Source: Anaerolineales bacterium (lineage in GTDB: Bacteria; Chloroflexota; Anaerolineae; Anaerolineales; Villigracilaceae). From it: 64,000 nt of DNA. Position numbers and translations under genes: made by a program. The notes beneath the pieces were generated by a model. It saw nothing but the letters and a program-made list of their open reading frames with translations. It did no database searches and was not told the DNA's origin. Each line of letters starts with the position of its first letter. The first letter of the stretch is position 1. Location: the NCBI GenBank assembly GCA_023382595.1, contig JAHDWB010000001.1, forward strand, positions 186,001-250,000, read 5' to 3'. Of this stretch, positions 17,973 through 25,782 are shown piece by piece.

Positions 17973-20900
17973 ATGAGCGACGGGCATTGTTTCATCAGTT
18001 ATTCCCACGCGGACGGACTTGACTTCGTCACCAAACTTGCGGATGAACTCGAGAGCGGGCATCCGTTCATCAAGGTTTGGTTCGAGAAGCGCGAAATGGT
18101 CGCAGGTCGTGACGATTGGGACGACCAACTTGCCAAGGCTATTCAAACCTGCAAATGCCTTTTGTTCGTCATGTCTAAAGACAGCACGGGCGGACTTTCC
18201 AACTGCAAAGACGAGTGGACGTGGGCACTGAAGTATAAAAAGCCAGTCATCTGTTTGTGGATTGATAAGGATGCCGAAGACCAATTCCGCTTGAACAGCC
18301 GCCAGAAAATTGATTTCACTGCGAATTTCGATCAAGGGTTGGCGAAGCTACGAAAATCCATCGCCCATCTGGATTCTCCCGAAGGGGAATTGGAAGAATT
18401 AAGACATCGTCTTGCCGATGCAAACCGTGATTTGCACCGCGTACCTGACGAAGAAAGACCGCGCGTACAAGCAGATATTGATGAACTAACCAAGCAAATT
18501 GAAACGCAACAAAGAATCGTTAACAACCCCAAAGCTGCGGAAGAGCAAACGCAGAAAAACATCGAAACAGGCTTGGAACGCGAGCGCAAGCCTGAGTTAC
18601 CGCTCGCCGGTATCCAATCCACCAAATTCATCAATCCCCCGCCGGGAATTGCGCCGAATTACTTCCAAGACCGCACCGTCGAGACAAAACAGGTCTTTGA
18701 CTTTCTACAAGATGACGCCCAACGCCTGATGACCATCGTCGGGCGCGGCGGGGTCGGCAAGACTGCCATGATCTGCCGCCTGCTCAAACACCTGGAAAAC
18801 AGCGCCATCCCCGAAGACGTGCAAAAAGCATTCAGCGGAATTCAACCGCTCAAAGTGGGCGGAATCGTCTATCTGAGCGAGAGCGGCAGTCACCGCGTCA
18901 ACTTCACCAATATCTTTTATGACCTGTGCAAACTCCTGCCAAAGGAATCCGCGCAGAAACTGGACACGGTCTATAAAAATCCGCAGGCGAGCACGGAGAG
19001 CAAGATGCGCCACCTGCTCGAACACTTCACGGGTGGACGCGTCATCCTGCTGTTGGATAATTTCGAGCCGTTGGTGGATGCTGAAACGTTCGAAATCCAC
19101 GATACAGAATTGAATGAGGCATTGCTCGCTTTCCTGAACGGGACGCATACTTCGGTCAACATCATCATCACCACCAGAATTGCGCCCAAAAAGTTGAATT
19201 TGGTTCAGCCGGGCAGGCAGCGCCCACTGGATTTGGATGACGGACTGGAATCGCCCTATGCCGAGAACATCCTGCGTGAAATGGACAGCGACGGGCGGCT
19301 GGGGTTGAAATCCGCATCCGATGAATCCCTCAAACAGGCAAAAGAAAAGACGCGCGGATTCCCCAAAGCGCTGGAAGCGCTGTTTGCGATCCTGGCTTCT
19401 GACCGATATACGACGCTCGAAGAACTGCTTGCGATGCCCACACCCGAGAACGTGGTGGAGGCGCTGGTGGGCGAAGCCTTCAACCGTTTGGACACGAACG
19501 CGCAAAAGGTGATGCAGGCGCTGGCAGTCTATAACCGTCCCGTGACTCCCGCCGCCGTGGACTACCTGCTCACGCCGCACCTGCCCACGATGGACAGCGC
19601 GCCGATTTTGCAACGGTTGGCGAATATGCACTTTGCGCGCAAGGAGAGCGGACGGTTTTATTTACATCCTGTGGATCGGGAGTTTGCTTTCGGTTTAATC
19701 CCAGATTCTTTCACCGCGGAGTCGCAGAGTCCGCAGAGAAAACCTTTAAAAAACTCCGCGCTCTCCGCGTCTCTGCGATCAAACGCTTTTACCCAACATG
19801 ATTTGACCACCCGCGCCGCCGATTACTTTGCCCAAGCCCGCAAACCCCGCGCGGAATGGAAAAAACTGGACGACCTTTCCGCGCAACTGGCGGAATTTGA
19901 CCTGCGCTGTGCCGCTGGGGACTACGACAGAGCAGCAAATATTTTACTTGAACTCGATTTTACTTATTTATTGTTTTGGGGGCATTTTCACTTAACTGTT
20001 AAGTTGAGCGAAAAGATTCAAGGTGAAATAGAAAACCTAGAAACAAAGATGTTTTTGTTCAATACGTTGGGATCTGCATATTATGCCACAGGAAAATTTA
20101 ACGAGGCGATAAATTGCTATCAAACTTCTATTGAGATTGCTGGTCAGATTGATAAATACCAAGGCAACCACCTCAACAATTTAGCGAATGTCTATAGCGA
20201 TTTAGGGAACATAAAAATTTCCATTAAATTGCTTAGAAAGGCATTAAGAATAGCCCGTGAAAATAATAACCAAATGGATGAGAGTGGCATACTTGCCAAC
20301 CTTGGAAACCGTTACGCAGTATTAGGTGATTTGAATAAATCACTAAGACTAGATAAGCGAGCATTAAAACTTGCAAGGGAAAATAAAGATCTTCGAAATG
20401 AAGCAGCGATTTTGGGAAACCTAGGATACCGCTATTATGCCTTAGGAGATAACAAAAAGTCCATCACATATCATGAGCAAGCACAAAATATTTCACATGA
20501 TATTGGTGATAATGGAGCAGGTTTGGAGCATCTCTTTTTTATGGGATATATTTATTTGCTTCTAGAAAACTTTACTAAAGCCGAGCAGTTATTATTTGAT
20601 GCTACTAATATTGCCGATTCTGCCTCTCATTATCGGTATCAAATAAATGCAAGATACGGGTTGGCACAGACTTATCTTTTCCAAAACGATTTGGTCAATG
20701 CCCGCGCCACCATCGAAGTCGCACTGGGATATGATGTGCCAAAATACAATCACAATGCCAGCGCCCTGCACGGAATCATCGCCTTGCGGCAGGGGGATGA
20801 GGTCGCGGCACGGGGCGCCTTTGTCCGCGCGATTGGGCAGGCGGATGAGATCCTGTCCAAGACGGCGGAGTATTATTCCGCGCTGGATGCGAAGGGGTTG

Positions 20901-21140
20901 GCGTTGTGCGGGTTGGCGCTGTGTAGGTCACGTTTGCAACGTGACGATTCCCCCAATGCCGATAACCTGTCACGCTTCAAGCGTGACCTACAGGACGCCA
21001 TCGAAACCTTCCGCAAGGCGCGCAAGATCGCTCCGCACGCGGGGGTGGTTAAGTCCGTGCTGCGGTTGTTCGATGAGTTGGCGAAATGCGATACGGAGGG
21101 GATTTTGAAGGATGTGAGAAAGGCTGTGGAGGGGAAGTGA
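17973..21140 (+). CDS. TIR / NB-ARC (STAND) / TPR protein
   Basis: 1055 residues. A TIR domain spans about 1-130 (CFISYSHADG strand; candidate NADase Glu in NCKDEWTWAL). A charged coiled coil covers about 135-205. An NB-ARC ATPase covers about 225-520: Walker A GRGGVGKT near 258-265, Walker B VILLLDNFE near 358, the TTR sensor, GFPKALEAL, then a winged-helix segment with a YLHPVDRE sequence in the MHD position. TPR-like helical repeats fill the C-terminal half. This is the plant-NLR-like layout of bacterial immune STAND proteins: ligand binding by the TPRs would trigger oligomerisation and NAD+ cleavage. ATG 17973 has a GGGAG site 6 bases upstream. Oddities: two in-frame palindromic repeats and an AT-rich TPR section. 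A regulatory STAND role is the alternative. Confidence 0.88.
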   Translation: MSDGHCFISYSHADGLDFVTKLADELESGHPFIKVWFEKREMVAGRDDWDDQLAKAIQTCKCLLFVMSKDSTGGLSNCKDEWTWALKYKKPVICLWIDKDAEDQFRLNSRQKIDFTANFDQGLAKLRKSIAHLDSPEGELEELRHRLADANRDLHRVPDEERPRVQADIDELTKQIETQQRIVNNPKAAEEQTQKNIETGLERERKPELPLAGIQSTKFINPPPGIAPNYFQDRTVETKQVFDFLQDDAQRLMTIVGRGGVGKTAMICRLLKHLENSAIPEDVQKAFSGIQPLKVGGIVYLSESGSHRVNFTNIFYDLCKLLPKESAQKLDTVYKNPQASTESKMRHLLEHFTGGRVILLLDNFEPLVDAETFEIHDTELNEALLAFLNGTHTSVNIIITTRIAPKKLNLVQPGRQRPLDLDDGLESPYAENILREMDSDGRLGLKSASDESLKQAKEKTRGFPKALEALFAILASDRYTTLEELLAMPTPENVVEALVGEAFNRLDTNAQKVMQALAVYNRPVTPAAVDYLLTPHLPTMDSAPILQRLANMHFARKESGRFYLHPVDREFAFGLIPDSFTAESQSPQRKPLKNSALSASLRSNAFTQHDLTTRAADYFAQARKPRAEWKKLDDLSAQLAEFDLRCAAGDYDRAANILLELDFTYLLFWGHFHLTVKLSEKIQGEIENLETKMFLFNTLGSAYYATGKFNEAINCYQTSIEIAGQIDKYQGNHLNNLANVYSDLGNIKISIKLLRKALRIARENNNQMDESGILANLGNRYAVLGDLNKSLRLDKRALKLARENKDLRNEAAILGNLGYRYYALGDNKKSITYHEQAQNISHDIGDNGAGLEHLFFMGYIYLLLENFTKAEQLLFDATNIADSASHYRYQINARYGLAQTYLFQNDLVNARATIEVALGYDVPKYNHNASALHGIIALRQGDEVAARGAFVRAIGQADEILSKTAEYYSALDAKGLALCGLALCRSRLQRDDSPNADNLSRFKRDLQDAIETFRKARKIAPHAGVVKSVLRLFDELAKCDTEGILKDVRKAVEGK
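19714..19780. repeat. In-frame palindromic repeat inside the TIR gene (GCAGAG type)
   Basis: CGCGGAG and CGCAGAG motifs at 19715-19738 are inverted as CTCCGCG and CTCTGCG at 19754-19776 around an A/T-rich centre. It encodes about residues 581-603, a Ser/Gln/Arg-rich linker after the winged helix, with no conserved domain. Confidence 0.6.
20922..20992. repeat. In-frame palindromic repeat inside the TIR gene (GGTCACG type)
   Basis: Outer arms TGTAGGTCACG (20922-20932) and CGTGACCTACA (20982-20992) are perfect inverted copies, and two smaller hairpins (GTCACG..CGTGAC) lie inside. It encodes about residues 984-1007 between the last helical repeats. Confidence 0.65.
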
Positions 21141-21163
21141 GCCCCCTTCGGCGCTACGCGCCA

Positions 21164-21195
21164 CTTCCCCCATTCAAGTCCATGAATGGGGGAAG
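21164..21195. repeat. Perfect 13-bp stem hairpin after the TIR gene
   Basis: CTTCCCCCATTCA pairs with TGAATGGGGGAAG around a 6-base loop. No T run follows, so it is a palindromic repeat or an mRNA 3' structure rather than a terminator. Confidence 0.55.
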
Positions 21196-21229
21196 GTGAA
21201 TGAAAATGAACAAAACCCCACAGATGCAA

Positions 21230-21266
21230 AACCGCCCGATGGCTAACCATCAGGCGGTTCTTTTTT
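21230..21266 (+). terminator. Terminator between the TIR gene and the oxidoreductase gene
   Basis: AACCGCC...GGCGGTT with an inner GATGG/CCATC stem is followed by CTTTTTT. On the other strand the stem is followed by TTTT, so it may also serve the convergent oxidoreductase gene. Confidence 0.8.
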
Positions 21267-21271
21267 GAAGA

Positions 21272-23437
21272 TCAAACCTTCTTCCGCGCCTCTTCCACCA
21301 CCGCCAGCACCTCGGGCAAGTCCATGCCAAGCGCGCGGAGTTTCTCAGGCGTGGGGATGCCGTTCGCGTCCCAGCCGCGCCGTTCGTAAACCGCGTCCAT
21401 CAGTTGCTCGTATTGCGATTCGCGGTACGCCCGCAGGTGCGCCATCTTCTCTTCGGTGGCGAGACCTTCGGGATCAATGTCCAGCAGACGTTTCAACTGC
21501 TCATCATAACGTTCCCGCCGCGACTCATATTCGAGTTTGGTCACAGGTCCCATCGCGCGGTAGGGCGGATAATCGTGCTTGCGCCCGACCCGTCCCATGC
21601 GGATGGCGAACACCTTCTGGAAGTTGTACACCCGCTCCGACTGTGCCAGCAAATCTTCGACCTTCGTCGGTTTACCCGTCACGCCCTGATGAATCCACGT
21701 GTAGTTTTCGACGTGTTCCTCCACCTTGGCAGGTTCCTTGGTCTCTTTGTTGTTCGCGGGCGAGATGTCGTTCCACGGCAGTTTGCACAGTCCGTGCAGG
21801 CTGAACCACGTCCGCCACATGGGGAAGTAATGCAACGCCTCCGCCTTGTCTTTGAACGACGGCAATAAATTCTGCACCTGATCCATGAAGATCAACCACG
21901 CCTCATCATGCTGCGGACCTTTGGTCGCCATCCCGTAGCCGCCCTGCTGGGCAAGCGATTCTTTGGTCAGGTACTCAGAAATTTCCATGCCTTTCATTTC
22001 CATCGCAATGTCATGGATGAACTGCGGGTCAGCGCCGTATTCGCGCACGAAGAGTTCCTTCATGTAGCGCACGCCCTGCCCGACGGTCACACCGAAACCT
22101 TCGCCGCGCGCCATCTGGTGAATCAACTCCAACGCCGCCGCGCCGTTGCCAAAGTTCAATTCCAGTCCGCCTGTGTGGTCTTTGGTGATGAAACCTTCTT
22201 CGTAACACTCCATCGCAAAGGCGACGCAGTTCGCAAACGAGATACTGTCAATGCCGTAGGTGTCGCAGTAGAAGTTGAGTTCCAACACTTTCTGCGGGTC
22301 GAAGTTGCCGATGTTCGAGCCGAGTCCCGCGGCGTTCTCGTATTCAGGTCCATCCACCAGCACACATTGACCTGCATACGGTCCCGTCTTAAGCGGGAAG
22401 TGATCCACGCCGTGCGAGCAACTCATCGTGCATCCCAGCCAGCATCCGTCGGGCAAGCCCTGGGTGAAGGCTTCCTTCCACACCTTGGAATCAATTTTAT
22501 GGGTGTCAGGATGCGAACCGTAGCGGTAGTTGTGCGTCGGCAGCAGGTCGAAATGATCCATCACTTCCACGATGTTCGCCGTGCCCACCTTGCGCATCTG
22601 GTTCTGTTTGTCGTCAAGTTCGGTGATTTCCTTGTTGATGCGCTGCCCCGCCTTGCGGATGAGCGCCATGTCCGCCACGCCGTTCTTGTCGCCGCCCATG
22701 TCGGTGTAACGCACGACGATGGCTTTGATTTTCTTGTCACGGAAGACGCGCCCCGGTCCGCCGCGCCCCGCCTGCTTGAAACGCGCTTCCTTGCGGCGCA
22801 CGTCATACCAGGTGGAATTGATCAACGCGATGCGCGTATGCTCCGCCGCCTGACCCGCCGACAAGACCGAGATGCCGCGCCTGCCTTTTTCATCGCCTCC
22901 ATACTTGACCGTGAGCTGGTTCGCCACTTCATGCGAATCCAACGCTGTGAGCGAATCCTGCTCGATAGTCACCCTGCCCGTATCACCATCAATGAAAATG
23001 ATGACATCATCCGCCGCCGCCTTGCCTTGAATCTCAATTGCATCGAAACCAGAGAATTTCAGGAAGGGCGCAAAATACCCGCCGACGTTGCTGTCGATCA
23101 CATTCTCCGTCAGCGGACTGAGCGTCACCACCGTGGACTTGCCGCTGCCCGGGTACGCCGTGATCCCGCAAATGGGACCATTCGCAATGACCAGTTCATT
23201 CTCGGGGTCGTTCCACTTCGTTTGCGGCGTGACCGCATCCCACAGCAGTTTGAGCGCAAATCCGCGCCCGCCTGTGAACAGGTCTTTCATCTGCTGGGTG
23301 ACGGGTTTCTCATAAATGGAGTTATCATCCAAGTTGATGTACAACGTCCGTCCAGCATAGCCGCGCTCCACGGGGCGCAACTCGTAGGTGAATTCCTTCA
23401 AAAGGGTGGTTTCTGCAAGCGTGGCAGGCATGGTCAT
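21272..23437 (-). CDS. Aldehyde ferredoxin oxidoreductase family protein (tungsten/molybdenum pterin)
   Basis: 721 residues. The N-terminal AOR domain (GRTLYINLDDNSIYEK, then GGRGFALKLL and the PGSGKSTVVTLSPLT pterin loop near 96-110) binds the bis-pterin metal cofactor. The middle and C-terminal AOR domains follow. Cysteines at 332, 336 and 340, with a later Cys in HGLCKLPW, are candidate 4Fe-4S ligands; the spacing Cx3Cx3C differs from the Cx2Cx3C of the archaeal AOR I know. The expected reaction is aldehyde plus water to carboxylate with reduction of ferredoxin, but benzoyl-CoA reductase-like members exist, so the substrate is open. ATG 23437 has an AGGAGA site. It is divergent from the acyl-CoA synthetase, which could use its product. 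Confidence 0.9.
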   Translation of the reverse strand: MTMPATLAETTLLKEFTYELRPVERGYAGRTLYINLDDNSIYEKPVTQQMKDLFTGGRGFALKLLWDAVTPQTKWNDPENELVIANGPICGITAYPGSGKSTVVTLSPLTENVIDSNVGGYFAPFLKFSGFDAIEIQGKAAADDVIIFIDGDTGRVTIEQDSLTALDSHEVANQLTVKYGGDEKGRRGISVLSAGQAAEHTRIALINSTWYDVRRKEARFKQAGRGGPGRVFRDKKIKAIVVRYTDMGGDKNGVADMALIRKAGQRINKEITELDDKQNQMRKVGTANIVEVMDHFDLLPTHNYRYGSHPDTHKIDSKVWKEAFTQGLPDGCWLGCTMSCSHGVDHFPLKTGPYAGQCVLVDGPEYENAAGLGSNIGNFDPQKVLELNFYCDTYGIDSISFANCVAFAMECYEEGFITKDHTGGLELNFGNGAAALELIHQMARGEGFGVTVGQGVRYMKELFVREYGADPQFIHDIAMEMKGMEISEYLTKESLAQQGGYGMATKGPQHDEAWLIFMDQVQNLLPSFKDKAEALHYFPMWRTWFSLHGLCKLPWNDISPANNKETKEPAKVEEHVENYTWIHQGVTGKPTKVEDLLAQSERVYNFQKVFAIRMGRVGRKHDYPPYRAMGPVTKLEYESRRERYDEQLKRLLDIDPEGLATEEKMAHLRAYRESQYEQLMDAVYERRGWDANGIPTPEKLRALGMDLPEVLAVVEEARKKV

Positions 23438-23547
23438 GGGTCTGTCTCCTGTGATTGTTTATCGGAAAAATCCAGATTTATTATCACGGAAAGCAGACCA
23501 AATGCCTACTGATGAACTTCCCCTTTCGGTAGTGTCATTAAACCGCA

Positions 23548-23660
23548 CGGGGATAAACCCCCGCGCTATTCCTACAAAGTCCGCTCAAGCGGACTCGTCA
23601 GCCTGCAAAGGGAGCCGACCTTCAGTCGGCTTCGTACGAGTAGCATGGACGTTTACGTCC
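23548..23660. repeat. Cluster of consecutive short palindromes in a divergent promoter region
   Basis: In the 257-base gap between the oxidoreductase and acyl-CoA synthetase genes lie CGGGG/CCCCG, GTCCGCTCAAGCGGAC (23579-23594), AGCCGAC/GTCGGCT (23613-23631) and GGACGTTTACGTCC (23647-23660). They look like a dispersed palindromic repeat element. Confidence 0.55.
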
Positions 23661-23681
23661 GTGCGGGCGAAATATCATGGT

Positions 23682-23687
23682 TATAAT
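23682..23687 (+). promoter_or_regulatory. TATAAT promoter of the acyl-CoA synthetase gene, leaderless
   Basis: A perfect TATAAT ends 7 bases before ATG 23695. No Shine-Dalgarno sequence lies between, and no -35 is clear. Confidence 0.5.
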
Positions 23688-23694
23688 CGCCCGC

Positions 23695-25782
23695 ATGGAC
23701 AACTCCCTGCTCCCCTTCTTTCAACCCAAAGGCGTCGTGGTCGTCGGCGCATCCACCTCGCCTGAAAAACTCGGCTATGGCGTGGCGCGGAATCTCATAC
23801 ACAGCGGATACACTGGCGCAATCCATCTCGTCGCGCAAAAAAACGGAGAGGTCTTTGGGCGGACAATTCACACCAGCCTGCAAGACATCCCCGACCCCGT
23901 TGACCTTGCGATTCTCATCGTGCCAACACCAGCCACACCACAGGCAATCGAAGAATGCGGGGCTCGCGGAATCAAAGCGGCGGTGATCGTTTCGGCGGGA
24001 TTTCGCGAAGTCGGCGAAGAAGGCGCGGAGTTGGAACAACGCTGCGTCGAGATCGCGCAAAAGCATGGCGTGCGCCTGCTCGGTCCCAACTGCATCGGGA
24101 CCATTGACACCCACTTCCCGCTCGATACCACCTTCCTGCAACCGCCCATGCCCACACAAGGTGGTATCGGCTTCATCTCCCATTCAGGCGCATTTGCCGC
24201 CGCCATCGTCGATTGGGCACGCGGACAGGGATTCGGCTTCTCGCGCATCGTCAGCCTCGGCAACCAGGCTGATGTCAACGAGACCGACATACTGCCCATG
24301 CTCGCAGACGATGAGCACACGAACGTCATCGTCATGTACATGGAAAGCATCTCGAACGGCAGGCGTTTCGTCCACACCGCAAGCGAAGTGACCAAACGCA
24401 AACCTGTCATCGCATTGAAAGTCGGTCGCTTCGAAGCGGGGCAAAAAGCCGCCGCCTCCCACACGGGTGCGCTCGCCGCGTCCGACACGGCGTTCAATGC
24501 CGCCTTCGAAAAAGCGGGCGTGCTCCGCGCCGAAACCGCCGAGCAAATGTTCGACTGGGCGCGGGCGTTGGAAGTGTATCCGCGTGGTTTCGATACGTCC
24601 CGCCAAAATCAGCGGGACTACTCAACCACCAGTGCAAGAATCGGAATTCTCACCAACGCAGGCGGACCCGGCGTGATCGCCGCCGATTCGCTCGAACGGG
24701 AAGGCTTGGTGCTTTCCCATTTGAGCGAATCCACACTGGAGGCGTTATCCGCCATCCTACCCGCCGCCGCCAACATCCACAACCCCGTGGACATGCTCGC
24801 ATCCGCTTCGCCAGAGCAGTACGCCGAATGTCTGAACATTCTCTTAAAAGACAAGGGCGTGGATGCGGTTATGGTCATCCTGCCGCCGCCGCCGATGTTC
24901 ACAGCAGAAGAAGTTGCGGCAAAGATAAATGAAGTCATTGGCAAATCTAGGAAACCGGTGGTTGTTGCATTGTTGGGTTCGATACTGGTGGAAAAAGCTG
25001 TTGAATCGTTTGCGAGTTCAAAAATTGTAACGTATCCATTCCCCGAACGGGCGGCGTCCGCGCTGGGAGCGTTGGTGAGGAGGGCGAAAGCCCTTGACCG
25101 CAGACCGCTGACGATAGACCGTGAAACCATCGTCCATCCTCCGCCATCCACTGTCGATGAACTCATGCAAGCGTACGGCATCCCCACCGCGCCGATCAAG
25201 CTGGCACAGGATGAGAACGAAGCCGTTCAAATCGCGGATGAACTTGGTTACCCGGTAGTGATGAAAATCGCTTCACCGGATATTTCACACAAATCGGATG
25301 TGGGCGGGGTTCTGCTCAACATCAAAGATGATAAGGCTCTTCAACCTGGCTATGCACAAATGATGGAGAGAATGAAAAAGCTGGTTCCGCCTGTTCAAAT
25401 AGACGGCGTACACATTCAGCGCCAAATTCCCGCAGGGCAGGAAGTCATCATCGGGATGGTGCGCGATAAACAGTTTGGTCCGCTGATGATGTTCGGCTCG
25501 GGCGGCGTGGAGGTGGAAGGGCTCAAGGATATTGCCTTCTGCCTGGGTCCATTGAGCCAAGCCGAGGCGGAGTCCATGATGCGCAGAACATGGGCTGGGA
25601 GAAAACTCAAAGGCTTCCGTAATATCCCGCCTGTGGATGAGGATGCGGTCAGGGATGTCTTGATCAAATTATCGCAACTCGCAGAGGAGCACGAGGAGAT
25701 CGAAGAGATCGAGATCAATCCGCTGCGGGTGTTGACGAAGGGCGCGGTGGCTGTAGATGTTCGAGTAAAATTGCGCGCATGA
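23695..25782 (+). CDS. Acyl-CoA synthetase, ADP-forming type, fused alpha-beta
   Basis: 695 residues that reversibly convert acyl-CoA, ADP and phosphate to acid, CoA and ATP. Order: CoA-binding Rossmann domain (about 7-130, VVVVGASTSPEKLGYG), succinyl-CoA-ligase-like domain with SHSGAF and the phospho-His of AASHTGALA near 258, a second ligase domain from TNAGGPGVIAAD near 317, and an ATP-grasp domain from about 485 (PVVMKIASPDISHKSDVGGV). ATG 23695 was chosen because the upstream ATG 23677 lies before the TATAAT; it matches the normal family start. Both interdomain linkers carry repeat-derived sequence (24584-24629 and 25095-25150). It heads a run with overlapping ATGA junctions. Confidence 0.93.
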   Translation: MDNSLLPFFQPKGVVVVGASTSPEKLGYGVARNLIHSGYTGAIHLVAQKNGEVFGRTIHTSLQDIPDPVDLAILIVPTPATPQAIEECGARGIKAAVIVSAGFREVGEEGAELEQRCVEIAQKHGVRLLGPNCIGTIDTHFPLDTTFLQPPMPTQGGIGFISHSGAFAAAIVDWARGQGFGFSRIVSLGNQADVNETDILPMLADDEHTNVIVMYMESISNGRRFVHTASEVTKRKPVIALKVGRFEAGQKAAASHTGALAASDTAFNAAFEKAGVLRAETAEQMFDWARALEVYPRGFDTSRQNQRDYSTTSARIGILTNAGGPGVIAADSLEREGLVLSHLSESTLEALSAILPAAANIHNPVDMLASASPEQYAECLNILLKDKGVDAVMVILPPPPMFTAEEVAAKINEVIGKSRKPVVVALLGSILVEKAVESFASSKIVTYPFPERAASALGALVRRAKALDRRPLTIDRETIVHPPPSTVDELMQAYGIPTAPIKLAQDENEAVQIADELGYPVVMKIASPDISHKSDVGGVLLNIKDDKALQPGYAQMMERMKKLVPPVQIDGVHIQRQIPAGQEVIIGMVRDKQFGPLMMFGSGGVEVEGLKDIAFCLGPLSQAEAESMMRRTWAGRKLKGFRNIPPVDEDAVRDVLIKLSQLAEEHEEIEEIEINPLRVLTKGAVAVDVRVKLRA
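24584..24629. repeat. CGATAC-family hairpin in frame inside the acyl-CoA synthetase gene
   Basis: Arms GTGGTT/AACCAC and GTCCCGC/GCGGGAC keep the family TCGATAC and ACTCAA segments. It codes for about residues 297-312 between the two ligase domains, where relatives have a short linker. Confidence 0.7.
25095..25150. repeat. Possible low-complexity repeat in the second linker of the acyl-CoA synthetase
   Basis: Several GACCG steps are followed by CCATCGTCCATCC and CCATCCACTG. The stretch encodes about residues 467-486 just before the ATP-grasp domain. It is weaker than the hairpin at 24584. Confidence 0.35.

Noticed and set aside
17344-21140. Prophage or integrative element around the TIR gene
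   Set aside because: No integrase, transposase, phage structural gene or flanking tRNA is visible. Only dispersed repeats bracket the region.
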